DNA of 64,000 nt from Actinoplanes utahensis (GCF_016862455.1 NZ_BOMZ01000107.1:43583-107582), one strand, 5' to 3'; positions 8,394 to 17,820 are shown, counted from the stretch's first letter. The notes: generated by a model not told the origin, from the letters alone. Numbers and translations are program-made.

Positions 8394-11323
8394 ACCGGCT
8401 GAGCCGGGCCCGCGCCGCGCTGGTCGGGGTGATCGTCGTGCTGGTGGCGCAGATCGTCACCGTGACGGCCGCCCGTGCCGCGGTCTCCGGTGACCTCACC
8501 ACCTCGGCCGGCTCGGTCGCGACCGGCCCCGCGACCTCGCTCGCGATGGCCGCCCGCGGCATGACCCTCGTCGACTCGGATCTTTACGTGGCCGACTACC
8601 TGGCCAACGCCATCCGCAAGATCGACCTGATCACCGGCATGTCCTCGGTCTACGCCGGTATGGGCGCCGCCAACAATCTCGGGGACACCGGCCTGGCGAC
8701 CGTCGCCGGTATCAACCAGCCGATCGACGTCGCCGCCGACGCGGCCGGCAACATCTACATCGCCGCACAGAGCAACCAGCGCATCCGCAGGGTGGACCTC
8801 GGCACGGCCAAGATCTTCACCGCCTACGGCGATGGCACCACAGCGATGCTGAGCAACCCGCAAGGGGTGTCGGTCGACCCGTCGGGCAACATCTTCTTCA
8901 CCGAGCATCCGACCGCCCCGAACACCGGAGTCGCCCGCATCTTCAAGATGACCGGCGCCACGGTCACGACCTTCGCCACCATCTCCACCGGCCGGCTCAG
9001 CGACATCGCCTTCGACAGCGCCGGAAACGTCTACGTCGGTGACTGCCAGAACCACGTCATCCTGCGGTTCGACGCCGCGGGCGGCGCCATGACCGCGGTG
9101 GCCGGAACCGGCACGGGCCTGTCCGGCCTCGCGGCCGAGGGAGCGCCCGCAGCCGGGGGCGGCATCTTCTGCCCGCGGGGCCTCGTCGTCGATCCGTCCG
9201 ACGTGATCTATTTCGCCGACTCGGGCAACGACCGGGTCCGGCGATTCACGGTCGGCGGCACGATCAGCACGGTCGCGGGCACCGGCACGGCAGGGATCTC
9301 CGGCGACGGTGGCGCAGCCGCCGCCGCGACCCTCGACCAGCCGTACGGACTGGTCCGCGACGACGACGGCACGTTCTACGTGAGCCAGGGCGACGACATG
9401 GCTCTGACCAACGCGTACTGGGGCATCCGCAAGTTCACGGTGGGTGGCACCATCTCCACCGTGGCGGGCAACACCTGGCCCACCTACGCCGGAGACGGCG
9501 GGCCCGCCGCCAACGCGCAGCTCTACCGCCCCGGCGGTGTCGCGTTCGACGGTTCCGGCGCCATGTACATCGCCGACTCCGGCAACAACCGGATCCGCAA
9601 GGTCACCGGTGGGATCGTCAGCACCGTGGCCGGCACCGGTCTGACCGCGAACAGCGGGATCAACGACGGCGGCCCGGCCACCGGGGCGAACCTGTCGAAC
9701 CCGCAGGACGTGTTCGCCGGCAGCGACGGCACGCTCTACATCTCCGACACCTGGCACCACCGGATCCGTAAGGTCACCCCCGGCGGCGTGATCAGCACGA
9801 TCGCGGGCACCGGTGCCGCCGGCGTCCTCGACACCGGGACGGCGACGACCACCCGGATCAGCTACCCGTACGGCATCACCGTCGCGAACGGCAAGATCTA
9901 CTTCGCCGACCACGGCAACAACGCGGTCCGGATGATCAGCGGTACCACCATCACCACGATCGCCGGCACGGTGGATCCGTTGACGGCGACGTTCAGCGGC
10001 GACGGTGGCCCGGCCACCTCGGCACGGCTGAACGGGCCGCGGGACGTCGTCGTCGACGCTTCCGGGGACATCTACATCGCCGACAGCGGCAACCGTCGCG
10101 TCCGCAAGATCCACAACGGGATCATCACCACGGTCGCCGGCACCGGAGCCGCGTGGACGGTCTCGACCGATGGTGGCCTCGCCACGGCGTCGGACATGGA
10201 CAACCCGCTCGGCCTGGAGATCGACGACAGCGGCAACCTGTACATCGCCGACGGCTCCCACGTGGTCCGGCGGGTGGACAAGCACGGCGCCATCAGCACC
10301 GTCGCCGGACGGCAGGGCAGCCCGTCGTACGCGGGTGACGGTCTCGCCGGCACGGATTCCGCCTCACGGCTGTACACCCCCGCCCGGATGGCGTTCGACT
10401 CGTCCGGGTGGCTGCACATCGCCGCCTCCGGCGAACTGCGGGTCCGGACGCTGATCATCGAGAACACGGCCGCCTTCTTCTGGATCAGCGATGCCACGAT
10501 CAACCGCACCGGTGTCGTCTACGGCTGGGAATTCGTGTCACGGACCGCCACGGCTGTCAAGAGCATCACTTTCACGGCACCGTCCGCGATCGCCGGCACC
10601 ACCGGGCTCTACACGGTCAGTGCGGTCAACCTGCCGGCGACCGGCACACTCAGTTTCAACCCCACCGGTCGCGTGGTGACCTACACACTCGGCACGGCGG
10701 TGACGATACCGGCGGGCCGGCACCTCTACCTCTCCGTCGGCGGGTTCACCAACGGCGGCACGACCGGTCTCTACCCCAGCACCGTCACCACGTTGACCGC
10801 CGGCGGCGCGACGATCGACGAGTCCCGCGCCGGCCCGATCTACCTCGGCAACACGGCGCCGGTCTTCGTGCAGCCGGAACCGTCGGCGAGGATCACGGCG
10901 CCCGCCTCGATGATCCTCCACGTCGACCCGTCGGCCGCCGCAGGCAACACCGTCACCTCCACCGTGACCGTGCAGACGAACGCGGCCCACGGCTATTCGG
11001 TCACGGTGGCCGGCACCGCCGTCACCGGCACCTCCGGCACGCTCACCCAGGCGTCGTCGACGGGCCTCACGGGAGCGGTCGCCTCCCCGGCGGCCAACCG
11101 GTTCGGATACACCGTCACGGTCGGGGGAGCCGGCCAGTTCACCGGGACCAGCGGCTCCTACGCCGGCTACCTCCCCGCCGGCGAGGCCATGGTCACCGCC
11201 AGCCGGCCGACCTCGGTCAACGGCGACGTCGTGCAGGTGATCAGCCGGATGAAGGCCGACTACCTGCAACCTCCGGGCGTCTACACCGGCACTGTCACCT
11301 ACGGCGTGACCGGCGCCTACTGA
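8390..11323 (+). CDS. Secreted NHL beta-propeller protein with WxL-like C-terminal domain
   Basis: A 977-residue exported protein. GTG 8390 is chosen because it directly precedes a signal peptide (VNRLSRARAALVGVIVVL, cleaved near AARA) and overlaps the previous stop; an in-frame ORF extends 147 bases further upstream into the DUF916-like gene and is rejected. Residues about 50-690 hold about twelve NHL-type repeats with the phrases ISTVAGTG, GDGGPA and YIADSGNNRIRKV, predicting one large or two stacked beta-propellers. Residues about 705-977 match the mature protein of 6390-7364, including TNAAHGYSVTV and the terminal YTGTVTYGVTGAY. It is probably a surface-displayed binding or enzymatic scaffold held by the DUF916-like protein; the ligand is unknown. 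Confidence 0.8.
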   Translation: MNRLSRARAALVGVIVVLVAQIVTVTAARAAVSGDLTTSAGSVATGPATSLAMAARGMTLVDSDLYVADYLANAIRKIDLITGMSSVYAGMGAANNLGDTGLATVAGINQPIDVAADAAGNIYIAAQSNQRIRRVDLGTAKIFTAYGDGTTAMLSNPQGVSVDPSGNIFFTEHPTAPNTGVARIFKMTGATVTTFATISTGRLSDIAFDSAGNVYVGDCQNHVILRFDAAGGAMTAVAGTGTGLSGLAAEGAPAAGGGIFCPRGLVVDPSDVIYFADSGNDRVRRFTVGGTISTVAGTGTAGISGDGGAAAAATLDQPYGLVRDDDGTFYVSQGDDMALTNAYWGIRKFTVGGTISTVAGNTWPTYAGDGGPAANAQLYRPGGVAFDGSGAMYIADSGNNRIRKVTGGIVSTVAGTGLTANSGINDGGPATGANLSNPQDVFAGSDGTLYISDTWHHRIRKVTPGGVISTIAGTGAAGVLDTGTATTTRISYPYGITVANGKIYFADHGNNAVRMISGTTITTIAGTVDPLTATFSGDGGPATSARLNGPRDVVVDASGDIYIADSGNRRVRKIHNGIITTVAGTGAAWTVSTDGGLATASDMDNPLGLEIDDSGNLYIADGSHVVRRVDKHGAISTVAGRQGSPSYAGDGLAGTDSASRLYTPARMAFDSSGWLHIAASGELRVRTLIIENTAAFFWISDATINRTGVVYGWEFVSRTATAVKSITFTAPSAIAGTTGLYTVSAVNLPATGTLSFNPTGRVVTYTLGTAVTIPAGRHLYLSVGGFTNGGTTGLYPSTVTTLTAGGATIDESRAGPIYLGNTAPVFVQPEPSARITAPASMILHVDPSAAAGNTVTSTVTVQTNAAHGYSVTVAGTAVTGTSGTLTQASSTGLTGAVASPAANRFGYTVTVGGAGQFTGTSGSYAGYLPAGEAMVTASRPTSVNGDVVQVISRMKADYLQPPGVYTGTVTYGVTGAY

Positions 11324-11703
11324 ACCGACCACATCCCTCCGGTACGGACGAGGACTCCATCCGGACCGCGCCCGGTTCGGCCACGGCGCCGGGCGGGGCG
11401 TGCCCGTTCGGTGACCGGCGGCCCCGCGCTCCAGCAGCGCGTCGATCATCACGACGTTCCGTATGGTGCCGGGGCCGATGGGCGACCAGCCGGTGACCAT
11501 CGCATCAGCCGGCAGGCGGCGCTACGGCCGTGAGCGGGGCGGATGTCGCGTGGCGCCGGCGGGACTCGTGGTCCGGCGAGGGACGGCCTCGTGCGTACCG
11601 GCATCGGGTGTGAAGAGACCTGAGCCGGGGCAGGCCCTGGGCGAACCGCAGACGACGAGGCCGGCGGACCCCTGCGGGTGCGCCGGCCTCGTCGGAGTGC
11701 GGG
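11324..11703. other. 380-bp intergenic region between convergent genes
   Basis: No convincing gene. Short Arg/Gly-rich reading frames are GC shadows without ribosome sites. The only clear structure is a 12-bp hairpin at 11655-11692, next to the end of the acyl-CoA ligase gene. Confidence 0.6.
11655..11692 (-). terminator. Terminator hairpin after the acyl-CoA ligase gene
   Basis: ACGAGGCCGGCG at 11655-11666 pairs perfectly with 11681-11692, giving a 12-bp stem and 14-base loop. It lies 12 bases beyond the ligase stop and has no T tract, as is common in high-GC actinobacteria. It could also stop transcripts arriving from the surface operon. Confidence 0.7.
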
Positions 11704-13527
11704 TCAGATCTGGGCGAGGGAGCCCGCGTACATCTCGTCGATCTGAGCGGCGAAGTTGGACTCGACGCTGCGGCGCTTGATCTTCATGGAGGGGGTGACC
11801 TCGCCGGCCTCGATGCTGAGGTCGCGGGGCAGGAGGGCGAACTTCTTCACCGTCTCCCAGCGGTTCAGCTTGGCGTTGAGCTCCTTGATGTAGCCCTCGA
11901 CCAGCGCGATCGTCTCCGGGGCGGCGACGATCTCGGCGTAGGACTTGCCGGCCAGCGGCCCGGAGGCGGCCCAGGCGACGATGGCCTCCTCGTCGAGGGC
12001 GATCAGCATGGTGACGAAGTTGCGGTTCTGCCCGACGACGATGGCCTGTGAGGTGTACGGGCAGACGGCCTTGAACGCGCCCTCGATCGCCGACGGGGCG
12101 ATGAACTTGCCACCTGACGTCTTGACCAGGTCTTTCTTGCGGTCGGTGATGCGCAGGTACCCGTCGGCGTCGAGTTCGCCGATGTCGCCGGTGCGCAGGA
12201 AGCCGTCCTCGGTGAACGCCTCGGCGGTGGCGTCGGGCAGGTTGTGGTAACCGCGCATGACGGGGGCGCCGCGCAGCAGCACCTCGCCGTCGGCGTCGAT
12301 GCGGACCTCGAGGTCGCCGAGCGCCTGCCCGACCGAACCGATCTTGAGCTTGCCGCGCCGGTTGACGAAGTTCGCGGCGGAGGCCTCGGTCATGCCGTAG
12401 CCCTCGAGGATCGGCAGGTTGGCCGCGGCGAAGAACTCGGAGATGTCGCGGCTGAGCGCGGCCGAGCCGCTGACCAGGACCTTGATGTTGCCGCCGAGCT
12501 TCTGCTGGAGCTTGCTGAAGACCAGCTTCTCGGCGATCGAGTACTGGATCGCGAGACCGGCCGGGACCGGCTTGCCGGCCTGCAGGTAGCCGACCCGCTT
12601 CTTGCCGGTGGCGACGGCCCAGCTGAAGATCTTCGGCTTCAGGCCGGTGCCGGAGAGGCCGCTGGTGACGGTCTTGTTGTAGACCTTCTCGTAGATGCGC
12701 GGCGGGGCGCACATCAGCGTCGGCTTGATCACCCCGAGCAGGTCGATGAGCCGGTCGACGCGGCCGTCGACGTAGGTCGGGACGCCCACGTGCAGGATGC
12801 CGCAGAGCAGCGTCTTGCCGAACGCGTGCGACATCGGCAGCCACAGGTAGTGCAGGTCGGTGGGGGAGAACAGGCCGAGGTCCTCCTGCGCGACGCCCTC
12901 CCAGGTCCAGCCCTTGTGCAGCAGCTCGACGCCCTTGGGGCGGCCGGTGGTGCCGGAGGTGTAGATCAGGGTGGCGACGTTGTCCGGCCCGAGCTGGGCG
13001 ATCACGTCGTCGATCAGGCCGGGGTTGCGGGCCAGCGCGTCGGCGCCCAGCTTCTCCAGGTCGGCCAGGGTGATCTGGGGCGGGGTGGCGCCGGCGTCGG
13101 CGGGCCCGTCGATCAGCACCACCTTGGTGATCGCGGTCTCCGCCCCGGCGATCTTGAGGGCCTGCTTCGCGTTCTCCGCGATCAGGATCTTGGAACCGGA
13201 GTCGGACACGATGAACGTGGTGTCCTCCGGCTCGGTGGTCGGGTAGACCGTGGTGGCCGCCGCGCCCGCCACGTTGATGCCCAGGTCGGCGAGGACCCAC
13301 TCGAGCCGGGTGTTGGACAGGATCGCGACCCGGTCCTCCAGGCCGATGCCCAGCTCACGAAGGCCGGCGCCGATCGCCTTGACCCGCTCGCCGACCTGCC
13401 GCCAGGTCAGCCAGTCGGCCCCGGTGTCGGTCGCGTTCGGCCCGGCGAGCGCCTGCGCGTCCGGGGTCTTGGCCACGCGCTGGAACAGCATGTCCGGGAT
13501 CGACCGGTAGGGAACCTCGAGAGCCAT
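11704..13527 (-). CDS. Long-chain fatty-acid-CoA ligase (AMP-forming)
   Basis: A 607-residue FadD-type adenylate-forming enzyme that activates fatty acids to acyl-CoA through an acyl-AMP. The P-loop signature YTSGTTGRPKGVELLHKGW (about residues 180-200) and the motifs GYGMTEASAANF, GFLRTGDIGELDADGYLRIT and DRKKDLVKTSGGKFIAP (hinge and catalytic-lysine region) are intact. The start MALEVPYRSIPDMLFQRVAK at 13527 has AAGGCGGCG upstream and matches the FadD15-like N-terminus; longer in-frame starts would run into the PfkB gene. Cytosolic or membrane-associated, used in lipid degradation or remodelling. It is monocistronic with a hairpin terminator. The exact chain-length preference is unknown. 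Confidence 0.93.
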   Translation of the reverse strand: MALEVPYRSIPDMLFQRVAKTPDAQALAGPNATDTGADWLTWRQVGERVKAIGAGLRELGIGLEDRVAILSNTRLEWVLADLGINVAGAAATTVYPTTEPEDTTFIVSDSGSKILIAENAKQALKIAGAETAITKVVLIDGPADAGATPPQITLADLEKLGADALARNPGLIDDVIAQLGPDNVATLIYTSGTTGRPKGVELLHKGWTWEGVAQEDLGLFSPTDLHYLWLPMSHAFGKTLLCGILHVGVPTYVDGRVDRLIDLLGVIKPTLMCAPPRIYEKVYNKTVTSGLSGTGLKPKIFSWAVATGKKRVGYLQAGKPVPAGLAIQYSIAEKLVFSKLQQKLGGNIKVLVSGSAALSRDISEFFAAANLPILEGYGMTEASAANFVNRRGKLKIGSVGQALGDLEVRIDADGEVLLRGAPVMRGYHNLPDATAEAFTEDGFLRTGDIGELDADGYLRITDRKKDLVKTSGGKFIAPSAIEGAFKAVCPYTSQAIVVGQNRNFVTMLIALDEEAIVAWAASGPLAGKSYAEIVAAPETIALVEGYIKELNAKLNRWETVKKFALLPRDLSIEAGEVTPSMKIKRRSVESNFAAQIDEMYAGSLAQI

Positions 13528-13671
13528 CGGGCGCCGCCTTAACCACATCAACGGGGGGGTACGAAACGTATGTGTTACCGCACAGTAATGGTCGTGCGGC
13601 AGCACGGCTAGATCCTGATCAACCTGCGCCGGTGGTTCCATCCTAGTCAGCCCACCATTACGTTGTCCGGC

Positions 13672-14547
13672 ATGACTTTCCTCGTGATCGGCGGCACCGG
13701 CGTCGACACCGTCGTGCCGGTGGCGGATCTTCCGGTGCTCGGCGCCGACTCGGCCCGTCCCCGTGGTCCCATCACCGACCACGTGTCGCACACCGGCACG
13801 TGCGTGGCCCTCGCGCTCAAGGCGCTCGGTGAGCGGGTCACGGTGATCGACACGGTCGGTGACGACGAGCCGGGCCGGCGAGTCGTCGCGGCGTTCGCGG
13901 AGTGGGGGATCGAGCTGCGGGCCGCGCCCGCCCCGGCCGGGACGCGGCGGGCGGTGAACCTGATGAGCCCGGACGGGCGGCGTCTCTCCCTGTACGACGG
14001 CCGCGACGTCCCCGGGTACCGCCTGCCCGAGGAGTTCCACCGCCCGCTGCCCGCCGGCGTCCGGCACGCCCACGTCACGATCATGGATTACGCCCGGCAC
14101 CTGCTGCCGTCGCTGCGCGAGTCCGGCGTCACCATCTCCACCGACCTGCACGACTGGGACGGCGCGAACCCGCACCACCTGGACTTCGCGCTCGGCGCGG
14201 ACATCGTCTTCGTCAGCGCTGTGCAACTCGCCGAGGGCGCGCCCGCTCGGATCCTGGCCGAGGGCCGGGCCACCAAGGTCGTCGTCACCGACGGCGGCAA
14301 GGGCGCCGACCTGTACACCCGGGACGGCACGGCGCACCGGGACGCCGTCGATCCGGGCGCGCCGATCGTGGACACCAACGGCGCCGGCGACGCGTTCGCG
14401 GCGGCCTTCCTGAGCGCCTGGCTGGGCGGGGCGGACGACGGCGCGTGCCTGGACCGGGCGGTCATCGCCGGGGCGTACGCGTGCACCGCCCCGGTCGGCG
14501 CCGGCGCCTTCATCGACCGGGACACCCTGGCCGGCCGTTGGACCTGA
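13672..14547 (+). CDS. PfkB-family carbohydrate kinase
   Basis: A 291-residue ribokinase-superfamily sugar kinase. The ATP/catalytic motif DTNGAGDAFAAAFLSAWL (about residues 236-253) has the catalytic Asp; the usual DTTGAGD has Asn at the third position. A substrate-side Gly-rich motif HTGTCVALALKALG lies near residue 40. ATG 13672 is chosen over TTG 13663. The sugar is not evident: a small N-terminal lid and no nucleoside-specific motif are seen. The next gene, a MocR regulator, starts inside its last ten bases, so the two form an operon and the regulator may sense a product of this pathway. Possible substrates include ribose or a deoxysugar; this is not determined. Confidence 0.85.
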   Translation: MTFLVIGGTGVDTVVPVADLPVLGADSARPRGPITDHVSHTGTCVALALKALGERVTVIDTVGDDEPGRRVVAAFAEWGIELRAAPAPAGTRRAVNLMSPDGRRLSLYDGRDVPGYRLPEEFHRPLPAGVRHAHVTIMDYARHLLPSLRESGVTISTDLHDWDGANPHHLDFALGADIVFVSAVQLAEGAPARILAEGRATKVVVTDGGKGADLYTRDGTAHRDAVDPGAPIVDTNGAGDAFAAAFLSAWLGGADDGACLDRAVIAGAYACTAPVGAGAFIDRDTLAGRWT

Positions 14548-15944
14548 TCCTCGAACCGGAGCCGGGCGGGGAACGGACCGCCGCGGTCTACCGCGCGCTG
14601 CGGGCGGCGATCGTCGACGGCCGGGTCCCGTCCGGGCACCGGCTGCCGTCGACCCGGGCGCTCGCCGCCGACCTGGGCATCTCCCGCGGGAGTGTGGCCG
14701 GGGCGTATGAGCGGCTGACCGCCGAGGGATTCCTGGCCGCGAAGGTCGGCGCCGGGACGTTCGTGGCGTTCGGCGCCCCGCGGCCGGCGGCCCGGCGGAC
14801 GTCCGGCGACCCGTTGCGGCCGCGTGCCGGCTGGACGTTGCGGCCCGAGCCGGCCAGCGGGGAGGCGCCGGCGCCCCGGTACGACTTCCGGGCCGGCATC
14901 CCGGACGCCCGCCTGTTCCCGTTCGACACGTGGCGGCGGCTGGTCACGGCGGAGCTGCGGCTGGGCGCCAACGGCCCGGGGACGTACGCCGAACCCGCCG
15001 GCCATCCCGCGCTGCGTGCCGCGATCGCCCGCTACCTCGGGTACGCCCGGTCGGTCCCCGCCACCGCCGGCGAGGTGGTGGTGACCAACGGCACCCAGCA
15101 CGCCCTGGACCTGATCGCCCGGGTGCTGCTGCGCCCCGGCGACGTGGCCGCGGTGGAGGAGCCCGGCTATCCGCCGGCCCGCCGCCTGCTCACCTCTCTC
15201 GGGGTACGGGTGACGGGCGTCCCGGTCGACGCCGAGGGTCTCGTCGTGTCCGAACTGCCGGATCGCGCCCGGCTGGTCTACGTGACCCCGTCGCACCAGT
15301 TCCCGCTGGGCCGGGTGATGAGCCTGGCCCGCCGGCAGGAGCTGCTGGCCTGGGCCCGGGACCGGCGGGCCGCGATCGTCGAGGACGACTACGACAGCGA
15401 GTTCCGGTTCTCGGCCCGGCCGCTGGAGCCGCTGTGCACGCTGGACCGCGGCGGCCGGGTGCTCTACGTCGGCACCTTCTCCAAGAGCATGCTGCCCGCG
15501 ATCCGGACCGGGTTCGTGCTGGCCCCGCCCGGTCTGCGACCGGCGCTGGTGGCGGCCCGGCAGATCAGCGACGGGCACGGGCAGACGGCGGTGCAGGCGG
15601 CGCTGGCCCGGTTCATCGACGACGGGATGTTCGCCCGGCACGTGCGGCGGGCCGGGCGGGCGTACCAGGACCGGCACACCCGGCTCACCGCCGGCCTCGC
15701 CCGGATCCCCGGCCTGCACGTCATCCCGACCGCCGCCGGCCTGCACCTGACCGTCCTGTGCGACTCCGGCGATCCGCGGCGGACGGTCGCGCGGGCCCGC
15801 CGCGCCGGGGTCGCCGTGGAGGACCTGGCCGCCTACACGACCGAGCCCTCCTCGCAGCGTGGCCTGGTCGTCGGGTTCGGCGCGATCGAGGCGGAACTGA
15901 TCGAGGAGGGCCTGGCCGTCCTGGAGCGGCTGATCGCCCGGTAG
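14538..15944 (+). CDS. MocR-type regulator (GntR wHTH + aminotransferase fold)
   Basis: A 468-residue PdxR/MocR-like regulator. The GntR helix-turn-helix occupies about residues 12-75 (GRVPSGHRLPSTRALAADLG, then ISRGSVAGAYERL). The PLP fold follows with NGTQHALDLIARVL, EEPGYPP, IVEDDYDSEF and the PLP lysine in VGTFSKSMLPAIRTGFV. The only plausible start is TTG 14538, ten bases inside the PfkB gene; there is no ATG or GTG between it and residues of the DNA-binding domain. The 3' end overlaps the convergent permease gene by 112 bp. It probably regulates the permease or kinase beside it. The effector is unknown but PLP or an amino acid is typical of the family. Confidence 0.88.
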   Translation: MDLILEPEPGGERTAAVYRALRAAIVDGRVPSGHRLPSTRALAADLGISRGSVAGAYERLTAEGFLAAKVGAGTFVAFGAPRPAARRTSGDPLRPRAGWTLRPEPASGEAPAPRYDFRAGIPDARLFPFDTWRRLVTAELRLGANGPGTYAEPAGHPALRAAIARYLGYARSVPATAGEVVVTNGTQHALDLIARVLLRPGDVAAVEEPGYPPARRLLTSLGVRVTGVPVDAEGLVVSELPDRARLVYVTPSHQFPLGRVMSLARRQELLAWARDRRAAIVEDDYDSEFRFSARPLEPLCTLDRGGRVLYVGTFSKSMLPAIRTGFVLAPPGLRPALVAARQISDGHGQTAVQAALARFIDDGMFARHVRRAGRAYQDRHTRLTAGLARIPGLHVIPTAAGLHLTVLCDSGDPRRTVARARRAGVAVEDLAAYTTEPSSQRGLVVGFGAIEAELIEEGLAVLERLIAR

Positions 15945-17128
15945 GCCACGGCGCCGCCGGCGATCACCAGGCTGAGCAGTGCGGGCGGCCCGGTGAGCCA
16001 GAGCAGCGACACCACCGCGGTGAAGGCGAGACCGGCCACGATCCGCTGCCACACGCCGGGCAGCAGGCGCAGCGCGGCGGCCGTGCCGATCACGTAGACC
16101 AGGGTGAAACAGCCGGTGGTCAACAGCGCCGAGGTGTGCAGGTCCAGTGGCAGGAAGACGCATCCGATGCCGGCCAGGAAGATGAAGGTCAGCGAGCGCC
16201 GCCGGCCGCCGAAGACCCGGGCCGGCAGTGCGCCGTCGGCGGCCAGGGCCACCCCGAGCCGGCTCGACCCGGCGAAGTAGGCGTTCACCGCGCCCAGGGT
16301 CAGCACCACCGCGACCACCGCGGTGATGATCCGGACCGGGCCGCCCAGGCCGATCGCCAGCAGATCGGCGAGCGGGGCCCGGCTGCCGGCCAGCGCCGGT
16401 CCCAGGGCGAGCACGCTGACCAGCGCGACGGCCAGGTAGAGGACACCGACGACGGCGACCGCGATCAGGGTGGCCCGGGGCACGTCCCGGCGCGGGTTGC
16501 GGTACTCGCCGGAGAGCGAGGACAGCGCCTCCCAGCCGGCGAAACCCCAGACCAGCAGGGCCGCCGCGGCGCCGATCCCGGCGAAGCCGTGCGGGTTGAA
16601 CGGGGTCAGGTTCTCCCAGCGGGCGTGCGGCAGCGCGGCGATCACGGTCACCACCAGCAGGGCCGCCAGGGACACCGACATGACCACCTGCACCCCGCCG
16701 GAGACGCGGAGACCGAACCAGTTCATGACGTACGCCGTACCGACGATCACCAGGAACGTGGCGATCTCGGTGACCCTGCCGCCGCCGATGACATCGGAGA
16801 CGTACCCGCCAGTGAAACCGACCGCGACCGGCGCGCCGAGCGGCACCGCGAAGTAGAAGCACCAGCCGACCGCCGCCGACACCCGCGGGCCGAACGCCAT
16901 CTGCGCATAGGTGGAGACCCCGCCACCGTCCGGGTACCGCGCGCCGAGGGCGGCGAAGGTCCAGGCCAGCGGGGCGGAGAGAACGATCAGGGCGAGCCAG
17001 GCGACCAGGGAGGCGGGGCCGGCCGCGTCGGCGGCGAGCGCGGGCAGCGAGATCAGCCCGGTGCCCAGGACGGCGCCGACGGAGAGGGCGGCGCCCTGCG
17101 CGACGGACAGGTCGGTACGTGCGGTCAT
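15833..17128 (-). CDS. APC-family amino acid permease
   Basis: A 431-residue integral membrane protein with about twelve helices. The first helix signature AQGAALSVGAVLGTGLISLPALAA has the unwound GTGLI motif of amino acid/polyamine/cation transporters, and YPDGGGVSTYAQMAFG is the conserved first cytoplasmic loop. Size is normal for YjeH-like exporters or yeast-type permeases of the APC superfamily. The last 37 codons, an unhydrophobic Ser/Arg-rich tail, lie antisense to the MocR gene, so this tail may be a chance extension with little function. The ATG at 17128 starts a normal N-terminus. The substrate is unknown; control by the adjacent MocR regulator is plausible. Confidence 0.88.
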   Translation of the reverse strand: MTARTDLSVAQGAALSVGAVLGTGLISLPALAADAAGPASLVAWLALIVLSAPLAWTFAALGARYPDGGGVSTYAQMAFGPRVSAAVGWCFYFAVPLGAPVAVGFTGGYVSDVIGGGRVTEIATFLVIVGTAYVMNWFGLRVSGGVQVVMSVSLAALLVVTVIAALPHARWENLTPFNPHGFAGIGAAAALLVWGFAGWEALSSLSGEYRNPRRDVPRATLIAVAVVGVLYLAVALVSVLALGPALAGSRAPLADLLAIGLGGPVRIITAVVAVVLTLGAVNAYFAGSSRLGVALAADGALPARVFGGRRRSLTFIFLAGIGCVFLPLDLHTSALLTTGCFTLVYVIGTAAALRLLPGVWQRIVAGLAFTAVVSLLWLTGPPALLSLVIAGGAVAYRAISRSRTARPSSISSASIAPNPTTRPRCEEGSVV

Positions 17129-17193
17129 GGCACGAACCTAGAGGCCGATCGGCGTCGCGGACGAGCCGATTCCGGCCCGGATCGATGGGCCAA

Positions 17194-17820
17194 TCAGAGG
17201 CCGAGACGAGCGGTACGGATCCGCTCCTCCAGCTCCGGGCTGCCCTCGACGGTGACCCGGGTGGCGCGCTGCCGGCCGAAGAAGAACAGTGCCAGCTCAC
17301 CGGCGTCCCCGGTGATGCGGACCTGCGGATCGGCGCTGTTGCGGACCGCGGACAGCCCGGTCGCCTGGATCTCCGCGGTGATGCCGAGACGTTTCAGCGC
17401 GGCCCGGGACAGCAGCTTCACGTTGCCCCACAGCGTGGCGTCCATGGCCTCACCCAGCACGCGCGGCTCCCACTGGCCGTCACCGCGCCGGACGTCCTCG
17501 TGGTGGATGAACATCTCCATGGTGTTGGCCAGCGGATCCACCAGCGGATTGCTCACCGGGCTCCACATCGGCGGGGTGCGCAGCTGGGCGATCAACTCCT
17601 CGTACGGCAGCGCCGCACGGGCCAGGCGGACGCGTTCCCCGTACCCCGCCAAGGGTTTGATCACCATGCCGGCCGCGGAGTCCGGCCGCCGCTCCCGCAC
17701 CACGATGTGCGCGGCCAGGTCCCGCGTGGTCCAGCCCTCGCACAGCGTCGGCGCGTCCGGTCCGGCACTCAGCAGCAGATCGGCGAGGAGGTCGCGCTCC
17801 ACCCGGGCATAGTTGGTCAT
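17194..17820 (-). CDS. TIGR03085-type putative metal-binding protein (maleylpyruvate isomerase-like)
   Basis: A 208-residue protein of the DinB/mycothiol-dependent maleylpyruvate isomerase superfamily. The N-terminal part has LCEGWTTRDLAAHIVVRERR with a likely metal-binding His (about 35), and MEMFIHHEDVRRGDG supplies a further His pair (about 114). This is the pattern of the actinobacterial TIGR03085 family. ATG 17820 (MTNYARVERDLLADLLLS) matches the family start; a longer frame to 17904 adds unlikely sequence. It is divergent from the ABC exporter at 17926. Mycothiol-linked detoxification is the usual guess for the superfamily; the reaction is not known here. Confidence 0.82.
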   Translation of the reverse strand: MTNYARVERDLLADLLLSAGPDAPTLCEGWTTRDLAAHIVVRERRPDSAAGMVIKPLAGYGERVRLARAALPYEELIAQLRTPPMWSPVSNPLVDPLANTMEMFIHHEDVRRGDGQWEPRVLGEAMDATLWGNVKLLSRAALKRLGITAEIQATGLSAVRNSADPQVRITGDAGELALFFFGRQRATRVTVEGSPELEERIRTARLGL

